Part shown: positions 1 through 4,290 of the stretch, one piece after another | Numbering within the stretch: position 1 is the stretch's first letter | Layout: each line of letters opens with the position of its first letter | Source of the DNA: a virus | Virus record (IMG/VR): IMGVR_UViG_3300030103_003464 | Coordinates: 1-28,434 of that record | Strand: one strand, 5' to 3' | DNA length: 28,434 nucleotides | Notes under the pieces: generated by a model | Databases searched by the model: none | What the model was told of the DNA's origin: nothing | What the model saw: only the letters and a program-made list of their open reading frames with translations | Translations under genes and position numbers: made by a program

Positions 1-149
1 CTACTGGTCAGAAATCCTACAGCACCATCATTGGTATTGAAGCAAAGCACGATTGGCAGGCAAGAATTGCTAAAGGTGCAGAGGTTACTGACTTCAACCT
101 GGACAAAATGCCTCAGTCAGAATACATGCCGATGGCATGTGTAGGTTAA
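1..149 (+). CDS. 3' end of an unidentified protein (partial)
   Basis: The reading frame is open from the left edge (codons in phase with base 3) to a TAA at 147-149, giving 49 C-terminal residues that end in MPMACVG. The start lies outside the window. The residues look like ordinary coding sequence, with mixed hydrophobic and charged residues (IIGIEAKHDWQARIAKG), and the next gene follows after only three bases, as expected in a phage operon. I do not recognise the family from this fragment, and no catalytic motif is visible. The call is based on the open frame, the tight spacing to the next gene and the same strand as everything else. Confidence 0.7.
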   Translation, partial: TGQKSYSTIIGIEAKHDWQARIAKGAEVTDFNLDKMPQSEYMPMACVG

Positions 150-152
150 ATT

Positions 153-383
153 ATGTCACTTATCAAATCTTATCTTCACAACAAAATGACTGAAACCACT
201 GACAACATCATCGACCGCGATGTACTTCAGGAGGACATGATTAACCGTATCATAGATGGTATGGATATGGATGGATTGTGTCAACTTGCGTATGATTATT
301 TGAATGAGAATTATGACAAGTATTCCGTGGATGAATTGATTACAGAGGTAGAAGAATACTATCCAGATCTTTTAGAATCTTGA
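153..383 (+). CDS. Small acidic hypothetical protein, 76 aa
   Basis: ATG at 153 lies three bases after the previous stop. An alternative in-frame ATG at 186 would give 65 residues starting MTETTDNIIDR. The product is strongly acidic, with the C-terminal half dominated by Asp and Glu (ELITEVEEYYPDLLES) and predicted to be mostly helical. The segment DGLCQLAYDYLNENYDKYS resembles small acidic proteins of unknown role that I associate with T4-like cyanophage early and middle regions. There is no signal peptide, membrane segment or enzymatic motif. No good Shine-Dalgarno is visible before either start. It is likely translated from the same mRNA as the upstream gene. Function unknown. Confidence 0.75.
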   Translation: MSLIKSYLHNKMTETTDNIIDRDVLQEDMINRIIDGMDMDGLCQLAYDYLNENYDKYSVDELITEVEEYYPDLLES

Positions 384-436
384 TAACATTCTAAGTGTTT
401 CCGAGTGTTTACGAGCGAACGCCAATTTTTTCAACC

Positions 437-586
437 ATGATGACACCAACCGATTTTGACCGTTCTATACTAGAACTGACTGAGAGGAAGTTTAATCTCC
501 AGAAAGAGATTGAAGGAATCGAAGTAACAATTAAGTTTCTGAGATTCCAGAAGTCACGAACTGTCCCCCCTAAAGCGTATCAGTAG
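437..586 (+). CDS. Putative 49-aa coiled-coil-like hypothetical protein
   Basis: The open frame extends upstream to a GTG at 395, but the ATG-ATG pair at 437/440 is the more credible start (MMTPTDFDRSILELTERK). The body is one amphipathic helix with Leu/Ile spacing and alternating Lys/Glu (LELTERKFNLQKEIEGIEVTI), which suggests a short coiled coil. The stop TAG at 584-586 lies inside the C-rich repeated motif that starts at 562, so the last residues (TVPPKAYQ) are encoded by what may be a regulatory element. No Shine-Dalgarno is visible. The short length makes the call moderate. Helical phage accessory proteins of this size are common and function cannot be inferred. Confidence 0.5.
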   Translation: MMTPTDFDRSILELTERKFNLQKEIEGIEVTIKFLRFQKSRTVPPKAYQ

Positions 587-592
587 TGTAAG
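562..592 (+). repeat. C-rich direct repeat, copy 1 (TGTCCCCCCTAAAG-N11-TGTAAG)
   Basis: TGTCCCCCCTAAAG at 562-575 is followed 11 bases later by TGTAAG at 587-592. The same two blocks with the same spacing recur at 1852-1882. This copy lies at the end of the 49-residue ORF and about 70 bases before the gene at 664. It may be a promoter-like or regulatory element, with TGTAAG in a -10-like position. That role is inference; the repetition is directly visible. Confidence 0.6.
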
Positions 593-663
593 GATCACTA
601 GGACGGACCCACCGACACCTCACCGAACTGATTCTAAACTTCACTTCACTAACCTCACTAATC

Positions 664-1023
664 ATGCGTAAGATCGAAAAACAAATGATTGCCGCAATTA
701 AGTCTGAAACTGACTGGCAGTCCGGTAACACAAAGGTCATCAATTTCTTTAATGATGGTGACAAATGTGTTGTCTCTTCTGTGTTCCTTCATGGTAACAA
801 GATTGCAGAAATTACTGATACTGATATGATGATCTTCGATGGAGGTTATCAGTCCGTTACTACAAAATCTAGACTCAATGCACTTTGTGATGAATTCTGC
901 ATTGCTGGTGAAGGAGTATTTCAGAAAGATTTCGCTTGGTATGTGAGAAAGTTTGTAGGTGCGATTAACGGTGAGAAAATCTTCAAAACTGAAGATTTCA
1001 ATAACGGTTATATTTTTGCTTGA
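664..1023 (+). CDS. Conserved small phage protein of unknown function, 119 aa
   Basis: ATG at 664 and TGA at 1021-1023. The protein starts MRKIEKQMIAAIKS and has the pattern TDWQSGNTKV ... VFLHGNKIAEI ... FDGGYQSVTTKSRLNAL ... FQKDFAWYV. I recognise this as a small protein widespread in marine phages (myo- and podoviruses), usually annotated only as hypothetical. The conserved parts are the central 'LHGN-IA' strand and the 'TTKSRLNAL' helix. No catalytic residues are assignable and there is no signal or membrane segment. The leader (593-663) is pyrimidine-rich with repeated TTCAC/CTCAC words and has no Shine-Dalgarno. The C-rich motif at 562 lies just upstream and may drive it. A 201-codon open frame on the opposite strand overlaps this gene but is its shadow. 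Confidence 0.88.
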   Translation: MRKIEKQMIAAIKSETDWQSGNTKVINFFNDGDKCVVSSVFLHGNKIAEITDTDMMIFDGGYQSVTTKSRLNALCDEFCIAGEGVFQKDFAWYVRKFVGAINGEKIFKTEDFNNGYIFA

Positions 1024-1033
1024 TTGATTGATG

Positions 1034-1060
1034 GTCCTAAGTAAGACTCTAAACTGCTTA
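1034..1060 (+). repeat. 27-base direct repeat, copy 1
   Basis: GTCCTAAGTAAGAC followed by two variable bases and TAAACTGCTTA. The copy at 1205-1231 differs only in the two central bases (TC versus AT). It begins 11 bases after the stop of the 119-residue gene and ends 29 bases before the ATG of the 30-residue ORF. TAAG...CTTA can form a weak 4-bp stem. Function unknown; it could be a promoter, processing site or recombination-derived repeat. Confidence 0.8.
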
Positions 1061-1089
1061 TCTTTGTGTCCTTTCTTAACACTTTTATC

Positions 1090-1182
1090 ATGTCCAAAAC
1101 TGAGTTGTTTGATCTCCTTGATTCCTGCAATTCTGGTCGGGAGATTGAACTTATTCTCGATGCAATTACTGAACTTTACTGA
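1090..1182 (+). CDS. Putative 30-aa micro-protein
   Basis: ATG at 1090 and TGA at 1180-1182 encode MSKTELFDLLDSCN followed by SGREIELILDAITELY. The composition is that of a compact two-helix peptide: an amphipathic helix, a Ser-Gly-Arg turn and a second helix. No random-sequence bias is evident, and the frame sits neatly between two copies of a 27-base direct repeat (1034 and 1205), which suggests a gene cassette. There is no clear Shine-Dalgarno in the leader (tcttaacacttttatc). At this length chance cannot be excluded. The helix-turn-helix-like charge pattern and position raise it above background. Function unknown. Confidence 0.55.
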   Translation: MSKTELFDLLDSCNSGREIELILDAITELY

Positions 1183-1204
1183 TAGTCTTTTTATGTGATT
1201 TCCC

Positions 1205-1231
1205 GTCCTAAGTAAGACATTAAACTGCTTA
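1205..1231 (+). repeat. 27-base direct repeat, copy 2
   Basis: Second copy of the element at 1034-1060, identical at 25 of 27 positions. It lies 22 bases after the micro-ORF stop and 24 bases before the terminator hairpin at 1255, so the repeat pair brackets the micro-ORF. Confidence 0.8.
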
Positions 1232-1254
1232 GTTATAAGTGGGTAAGTGATACC

Positions 1255-1283
1255 GAGGGGCATCTAGTCAGTGCCCCTTTTTT
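1255..1283 (+). terminator. Rho-independent terminator
   Basis: Stem AGGGGCA (1256-1262) pairs with TGCCCCT (1272-1278) across a nine-base loop, followed directly by a run of T residues to 1283. This is a textbook intrinsic terminator. It closes the transcript carrying the genes at 664 and 1090 and isolates it from the 1618 gene. Confidence 0.88.
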
Positions 1284-1540
1284 GTATCAACTTATACATA
1301 AAGTATTAAAAAATCAATTAAAAATGGTATTATAAATATGTTTTCGTTTTTTATAGTAAGAGTTAATGTGTAGTATATCTGTAGTTGCTGCGTAGTATCT
1401 GTGGAGGATATTTGTGTTGATTTTAATGTGCTCAGGTCTTGTGATCTAAGCGAGCAGTCTATCACCTTCTCGCAGATATGTCAAGGGACCGCTGATAAGT
1501 TTTTCTGAGGATTGCCGTGTTAAAAATATCAGAATTCCTC
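1284..1540. other. Non-coding stretch with late-promoter word, short repeat and hairpin potential
   Basis: No frame longer than about 11 codons begins here on the + strand. The left part is very A+T-rich and contains TATAAATA (1331-1338). A near-repeat follows: TGTGTAGTATATCTGTAG at 1367-1384 and TGCGTAGTATCTGTGG at 1389-1404. Around 1441-1475 two mutually exclusive stems are possible: GTGAT (1441-1445) with ATCAC (1461-1465), and GCGAG (1450-1454) with CTCGC (1469-1473). No tRNA arms are recognisable. It could be an untranslated leader or a small RNA; the sequence alone does not decide. Confidence 0.5.
1331..1338 (+). promoter_or_regulatory. T4-type late promoter word TATAAATA
   Basis: The exact T4 late -10 consensus TATAAATA sits 48 bases after the terminator in a non-coding region. 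It is nearly 290 bases from the next start codon (1618), so if active it makes a long untranslated leader or a non-coding RNA. In A+T-rich DNA a single 8-base match may be chance. Confidence 0.45.
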
Positions 1541-1550
1541 ATAAATAAAC
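1540..1550 (+). promoter_or_regulatory. Late promoter candidate CATAAATAAAC
   Basis: ATAAATA (1541-1547) matches the NATAAATA form expected for T4-like cyanophage late promoters. It lies 70 bases before the ATG at 1618 and just upstream of a sigma70-type promoter, so the 1618 gene may have both a host-type early promoter and a late promoter. Confidence 0.5.
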
Positions 1551-1559
1551 ACTGGATGA

Positions 1560-1588
1560 TTGACAATATCTCTCACCTACTCTATACT
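1560..1588 (+). promoter_or_regulatory. Sigma70-type promoter for the 1618 gene
   Basis: TTGACA at 1560-1565 (perfect -35), a 17-base spacer, and TATACT at 1583-1588 (one mismatch to TATAAT). Transcription would start near 1595, some 20 bases before the AGGGG Shine-Dalgarno (1606-1610) and the ATG at 1618. This is what an early promoter read by host RNA polymerase should look like. Confidence 0.85.
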
Positions 1589-1617
1589 GTATCAGTAACA
1601 CTCACAGGGGTCCAGTC

Positions 1618-1791
1618 ATGTCAGTTGTTTATCACCAAGCACAAAAGCAGAAGTACAGAGTCACCCTTGAATTAGACGTGATGGAAGACTTCAATCCACA
1701 CAATATGAATTGGAATGAACTTTTTGATTTGGGTGGTGATGAACACTGTGAGGCGTATGTAGAGGATCTGAGTAAACCGTATAGTTGGTAG
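1618..1791 (+). CDS. Small cyanophage-type hypothetical protein, 57 aa
   Basis: ATG at 1618, TAG at 1789-1791. A Shine-Dalgarno AGGGG lies seven bases before the ATG and a near-consensus promoter (1560-1588) just upstream, so the start is well supported. The protein begins MSVVYHQAQKQKYRVTLEL and continues with EDFNPHNMNW, LFDLGGDEHCEAYVEDL and a terminal SKPYSW. The pattern 'strand of alternating hydrophobics, then DFNPH-x-x-W, then a helix, then YVEDL' matches small acidic proteins I recall from T4-like cyanophages. It probably folds as a small alpha/beta protein. Function unknown; position behind an early-type promoter suggests host-takeover or early expression. Confidence 0.85.
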   Translation: MSVVYHQAQKQKYRVTLELDVMEDFNPHNMNWNELFDLGGDEHCEAYVEDLSKPYSW

Positions 1792-1798
1792 TAAGTAT

Positions 1799-1901
1799 CA
1801 TAGAGTCGTGCGTGAGTACGTGTTAGTCAGCGTGGGGGCAGTATCATTAATTGTCCCCCCTAAAGTGTCGCATCTATGTAAGCACGACTCACGACTCTAT
1901 G
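1799..1901 (+). promoter_or_regulatory. Long imperfect hairpin enclosing the start codon of the 1899 gene
   Basis: CATAGAGTCGTG (1799-1810) is a perfect 12-base inverted repeat of CACGACTCTATG (1890-1901). Pairing continues inward with bulges: AGT 1815-1817 with ACT 1887-1889, CGTG 1819-1822 with CACG 1883-1886, and TTA 1823-1825 with TAA 1879-1881. An inner stem joins GGGGGCA (1834-1840) and TG-T-CCCCC (1852-1859) around a short loop. The ATG at 1899-1901 is the last three bases of the outer arm, so folding would bury the ribosome binding region. It contains copy 2 of the C-rich repeat. This is a likely translational control or RNA-processing structure. Confidence 0.7.
1852..1882 (+). repeat. 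C-rich direct repeat, copy 2 (TGTCCCCCCTAAAG-N11-TGTAAG)
   Basis: TGTCCCCCCTAAAG at 1852-1865 and TGTAAG at 1877-1882, with the same spacing as copy 1 at 562-592. In this copy the C-run is also the right arm of the inner stem of the hairpin at 1799-1901. TGTAAG lies 16 bases before the ATG at 1899. Confidence 0.6.
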
Positions 1902-2156
1902 ACCACCGCATTTCAGACAGATCTCACCGATACTACCTACAACGGTTGGACAAACTATGAGACCTGGAATGTAGCACTCTGGATCGGAAATGATCAGGGT
2001 CTGTATCACTTAGCAAAAGAGGCAGGTGATTATCAGACTTTTGTAGATTGTCTGCTGGCGCCTACATTTAGTGATGCCACGACTGATGATGGTGTCATGT
2101 GGAATGACCCTAGAATTAATGTTGTTGAACTCAATGAAATGTTTGAAGAACTTTGA
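1899..2156 (+). CDS. Conserved 'NGWTNYETWNVALWI' phage protein, 85 aa
   Basis: ATG at 1899, TGA at 2154-2156. The open frame continues upstream to a TTG at 1851, but that extension is the C-rich repeat and hairpin, so the ATG is preferred. The diagnostic segment is TYNGWTNYETWNVALWIGND, characteristic of a small family of unknown function found in many phages and their hosts (I recall it as a DUF without a known role). The rest is acidic, with a C-terminal DPRINVVELNEMFEEL helix. There is no membrane segment or signal. The start codon lies in the arm of a perfect 12-bp inverted repeat, so translation is probably structure-controlled. It is followed by the promoter-bearing hairpin at 2168. Confidence 0.88.
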   Translation: MTTAFQTDLTDTTYNGWTNYETWNVALWIGNDQGLYHLAKEAGDYQTFVDCLLAPTFSDATTDDGVMWNDPRINVVELNEMFEEL

Positions 2157-2167
2157 TACTTAGCAGC

Positions 2168-2206
2168 GGGGCAGTTGTTGACACTCTGCCCCGGATCTGG
2201 TATACT
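2168..2206 (+). promoter_or_regulatory. Sigma70-type promoter overlapping a GC hairpin
   Basis: TTGACA at 2178-2183, a 17-base spacer, TATACT at 2201-2206: the same -35, -10 and spacing as the 1560 promoter. It is superimposed on a stem GGGGCAG (2168-2174) / CTGCCCC (2186-2192), so the -35 hexamer sits in the 11-base loop. The hairpin lacks a T-run and is probably not a standard terminator. It drives the 2342 gene through a structured leader. Confidence 0.82.
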
Positions 2207-2215
2207 GAGAGATAA

Positions 2216-2311
2216 CACCTCCGAAACACAGTTAGGGCGGCGGTTGTTGTTATCGTGCCGGGGCGCGATGCCGTATATAAAAACGACTAACTACCCTAAC
2301 CTACAGAGGTG
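2216..2311 (+). promoter_or_regulatory. Multi-helix structured 5' leader (candidate cis-regulatory RNA)
   Basis: Nested complementary segments are visible: CACCTC (2216-2221) with GAGGTG (2306-2311); GTTAGGG (2231-2237) with CCCTAAC (2294-2300); CGGC (2238-2241) with GCCG (2270-2273); and ATCGTGC (2252-2258) with GCGCGAT (2263-2269) closed by a CGGG tetraloop and one G-T pair. All four helices are mutually compatible. The element begins about 3 bases after the expected transcription start of the 2178 promoter and ends 30 bases before the TTG start at 2342. I do not match it to a known riboswitch class; the glutamine-type motifs known in cyanophages are not apparent. Confidence 0.65.
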
Positions 2312-2341
2312 ACAATTCGCGAGTGATATATAATTGAACTT

Positions 2342-2599
2342 TTGAATACATCAGCAGAAAAAAAATTCCGCCAAAAAATTTTTATGGAAAAGGTTTATCA
2401 CATCTATGCAAAGAAAGAATGTTTATATAATAATCTAACAGAAACACAATTCAATGATACATGGGAAACCCTCAAGGGAATGGTTGGTCTAATGAAGACT
2501 GATTATGAACTTGAGGATTTATCATATGAGGAGGTATTTCGCTCCCAAGGGGGAGGTTCGGGAAACTTCAATGATCCACCTGGGTGTGATTCATATTGA
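2342..2599 (+). CDS. Conserved cyanophage hypothetical protein, 85 aa
   Basis: The frame opens with TTG at 2342 (MNTSAEKKFRQKIFMEKV), with an alternative ATG at 2384 (MEKVYHIYAK). I prefer TTG because the segment EKKFRQKIFMEKVYHIYAK reads as one conserved helix, and I recall cyanophage homologues that include it. Further segments are CLYNNLTETQFNDTW and LKGMVGLMKTDYELEDLSYEEV, followed by a Gly-rich tail (SQGGGSGN) and DPPGCDSY. It is a small helical protein with no enzymatic motif. It lies behind a consensus sigma70-type promoter at 2178-2206 and a structured leader, and its stop overlaps the -35 of the next promoter. Function unknown. Confidence 0.82.
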   Translation: MNTSAEKKFRQKIFMEKVYHIYAKKECLYNNLTETQFNDTWETLKGMVGLMKTDYELEDLSYEEVFRSQGGGSGNFNDPPGCDSY

Positions 2600-2624
2600 C
2601 TTTATACATACTACACGTTATAAT
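2596..2624 (+). promoter_or_regulatory. Sigma70-type promoter for the 2648 gene
   Basis: TTGACT at 2596-2601, a 17-base spacer, TATAAT at 2619-2624. The -35 overlaps the stop codon of the preceding gene (TGA 2597-2599). Transcription would start near 2631, leaving a leader of about 17 bases before the ATG at 2648. Confidence 0.8.
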
Positions 2625-2647
2625 TGATCTGAAGGTTAACTCAAGTT

Positions 2648-3415
2648 ATGGCTAAAGGATTCACGGTAAAAGCAAAAACGCCCACAAAGAAAAAAGAAGA
2701 GTGGGATATTCCAGCAATCAAAGAAAGGATGAAAGGTAAGACAATTGTATTTTGTCTGCCCGGTCGAGGATGCTCATATATTTTTCTGAAGAACTTTGTA
2801 CAACTGTGCTTTGATATGGTACAGTCTGGTATTGCTATTCAGATTAGTCAAGACTATTCGTCAATGGTAAACTTTGCACGTTGTAAGGTTCTTGGAGCAA
2901 ACGTACTGCGTGGACCTAAGCAAATTCCTTGGGATGGTAAGTTACAGTATGATTACCAACTATGGATTGACTCGGATATTGTCTTTGACACTAACAAGTT
3001 CTGGCAACTCTGCGATCTTGCATTCCCTGCTGAAGGAGAAGAGAAAGAGATTGTTGCAGGATGGTATGCTACAGAGGACGGCACGACTACCTCAGTAGCA
3101 CACTGGTTGGAGGAAGATGAGTTCCGAACCAATGGTGGAGTAATGAATCATGAAACTGTTGAATCCATCTCTAAACGACGCAAACCATTTACCGTAGATT
3201 ACACAGGTTTTGGATGGGTATTAATTAAGAAAGGTGTTTTTGAAGGTCTTGAGTATCCTTGGTTCGCACCTAAGATGCAAGTCTTTGAATCTGGTAAAGT
3301 TCAGGACATGTGTGGTGAGGATGTCTCATTCTGTCTTGATGCTAAGGAAGAGGGATATGAGATCTGGTGCGACCCTCGGATTCGTGTTGGGCACGAAAAA
3401 ACTCGTATTATCTAA
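2648..3415 (+). CDS. Putative GT-A-type glycosyltransferase, 255 aa
   Basis: ATG at 2648 has its own promoter. A basic N-terminal tail (KAKTPTKKKEEW) precedes a Rossmann-like start, KTIVFCLPGRGCSYIFLKNF (residues about 30-50). The signature of a GT-A glycosyltransferase is the DSD motif at residues 108-110 (WIDSDIVF), the usual metal and nucleotide-sugar binding site. A GED motif follows at 223-225 (CGEDVSFCLDA), where the family places its catalytic acid, and a late His at 249 (VGHEK) could be a third metal ligand. Also typical is VDYTGFGWVLIKKGVFE. No membrane segment is present, so it would act in the cytoplasm, perhaps modifying virion proteins or a host polysaccharide precursor. The acceptor is unknown. 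Confidence 0.78.
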   Translation: MAKGFTVKAKTPTKKKEEWDIPAIKERMKGKTIVFCLPGRGCSYIFLKNFVQLCFDMVQSGIAIQISQDYSSMVNFARCKVLGANVLRGPKQIPWDGKLQYDYQLWIDSDIVFDTNKFWQLCDLAFPAEGEEKEIVAGWYATEDGTTTSVAHWLEEDEFRTNGGVMNHETVESISKRRKPFTVDYTGFGWVLIKKGVFEGLEYPWFAPKMQVFESGKVQDMCGEDVSFCLDAKEEGYEIWCDPRIRVGHEKTRII

Positions 3416-3438
3416 CCGCGTTACTCGGTACACATTAT

Positions 3439-3444
3439 AAGGAG
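3439..3444 (+). promoter_or_regulatory. Strong Shine-Dalgarno AAGGAG
   Basis: AAGGAG ends seven bases before the ATG at 3452. It is the strongest ribosome binding site among the genes here, most of which have none, and it fixes the start of the 44-residue ORF. Confidence 0.75.
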
Positions 3445-3451
3445 ATTACAC

Positions 3452-3586
3452 ATGGCAATTATGAAAGGTGGCGGTTATATTGAAGGTCGCCCGAAAAAGT
3501 CTCGTCAAGGTTCAGGAAAACACACTAAGATTTCCGCGACCTCTCGTAACGGAAAAGAAAAAAGGTATAGAGGACAAGGTAGATAG
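3452..3586 (+). CDS. Highly basic small protein, 44 aa
   Basis: ATG at 3452, TAG at 3584-3586. The start is fixed by the AAGGAG site seven bases upstream. The product begins MAIMKGGGYIEGRPKKSRQG, continues SGKHTKISATSRNGKEK and ends RYRGQGR. About a third of residues are Lys, Arg or His with almost no acidic residues, and many Gly and Ser, giving an extended, nucleic-acid-binding character. I recall a near-identical small protein encoded in other T4-like cyanophages close to the baseplate genes, usually unannotated. It may bind DNA or RNA, or be a minor virion component; neither is shown. It is too short for a domain assignment, but the composition and strong ribosome site make a real gene likely. 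Confidence 0.82.
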   Translation: MAIMKGGGYIEGRPKKSRQGSGKHTKISATSRNGKEKRYRGQGR

Positions 3587-3611
3587 ATAGTAAGAATAGT
3601 GAAGTTTTTCT

Positions 3612-4286
3612 ATGGCTTGCTTGATTGCTAATTTACCCTCTTATGAGGTATGGGTTCGTAAGGAATATCTTACAGACCATCAAAGTGGACACGGTGAATT
3701 TGTAAAAGGCGTCTGGGTATCGGTTAAATCGATTCCTGGGCGTGCTTTTTATTTTGAGACATATTTACCAGAATATGCGGCAATGTATGATAAATTGCCT
3801 ATTAGTGCATTTGTATCTGAACCAAAGAAACCAGAACCTGATCTAACATTACATAACTTACAGTTCTGGAATTGTATGGATTATGGTGTAACTGTAGTAC
3901 AAAAGCAGTTTATTGGTTCTATGCATTATGAGGTGTATACACGCGATTTTGGAACACAAACTGGAACTTATATTTGTACAATTGATAACTATCATCAAGA
4001 TCCTGATGTAATTGACTATGCAACAAGTGAAAATCCATCAGAACATAAGTCACATAACCTGATTGAACTTGATAATGGTCAATTTGCACTGTATCCTAAT
4101 AACAGAACACGTATTTTTGATAACTCTTTAACACCAGAGACGCCAAAAATGCCAGATTTTAAGGTTTCGACCATTTATTATCAAGTTGAGAACGGTCATG
4201 ACCGTGATGGACTTGGAAATGATGAAAATTATTTTTGGAAAACTGCGAAAGAACGCAAAAATAACGACAATTTACCCGAATTTTAG
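3612..4286 (+). CDS. Conserved cyanophage protein of unknown function, 224 aa
   Basis: ATG at 3612, TAG at 4284-4286. The sequence begins MACLIANLPSYEVWVRKEYL and contains YETYLPEYAAMYDKLPISAF-like text (residues about 46-68), QFWNCMDYGVTVVQKQFIGS, an antiparallel beta stretch with TYICTIDNYHQDP, HKSHNLIELDNGQFALYPNN and a C-terminal KVSTIYYQVENG. I recognise this as a protein conserved in T4-like cyanophages, just upstream of gp25, always of unknown function. The fold looks alpha/beta with many aromatic residues. No membrane segment, signal peptide or catalytic triad is evident. Placement before the baseplate operon suggests a role in virion assembly, but this is only inference. The next gene starts four bases after its stop. 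Confidence 0.88.
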   Translation: MACLIANLPSYEVWVRKEYLTDHQSGHGEFVKGVWVSVKSIPGRAFYFETYLPEYAAMYDKLPISAFVSEPKKPEPDLTLHNLQFWNCMDYGVTVVQKQFIGSMHYEVYTRDFGTQTGTYICTIDNYHQDPDVIDYATSENPSEHKSHNLIELDNGQFALYPNNRTRIFDNSLTPETPKMPDFKVSTIYYQVENGHDRDGLGNDENYFWKTAKERKNNDNLPEF

Positions 4287-4290
4287 AAAA

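Noticed and set aside
658-1263. 201-codon open frame on the minus strand
   Set aside because: It overlaps the conserved 119-residue + strand gene, the micro-ORF and both 27-base repeats. Its protein contains two similar pieces only because the repeats are translated antisense. No family resemblance.
1431-1500. tRNA-like or known riboswitch element
   Set aside because: Stems exist but there is no acceptor, anticodon or T-arm consensus, and no match to glutamine-type leader motifs known in cyanophages.
1851-1898. Upstream TTG start for the NGWTNYETW gene
   Set aside because: The extra residues are translated from the C-rich repeat and hairpin arm; the ATG at 1899 gives the family-like N-terminus.
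2268-2312. 14-codon ORF (MPYIKTTNYPNLQR) in the structured leader
   Set aside because: A leader peptide is conceivable, but there is no Shine-Dalgarno and its ATG is inside a helix. Too short to support.
2309-2334. Possible extra promoter GTGACA-N14-TATAAT before the 2342 gene
   Set aside because: The 14-base spacer is too short for a sigma70 promoter, and the stronger promoter at 2178 explains expression.
2874-3440. Two overlapping + strand frames (2874-3098 and 3234-3440)
   Set aside because: They are out-of-frame shadows of the glycosyltransferase candidate, without start signals or domain features.
4186-4290. Longer start for the 56-residue gene
   Set aside because: It would overlap the conserved 224-residue gene by about 100 bases in another frame; the ATG at 4291 follows that gene's stop by four bases.
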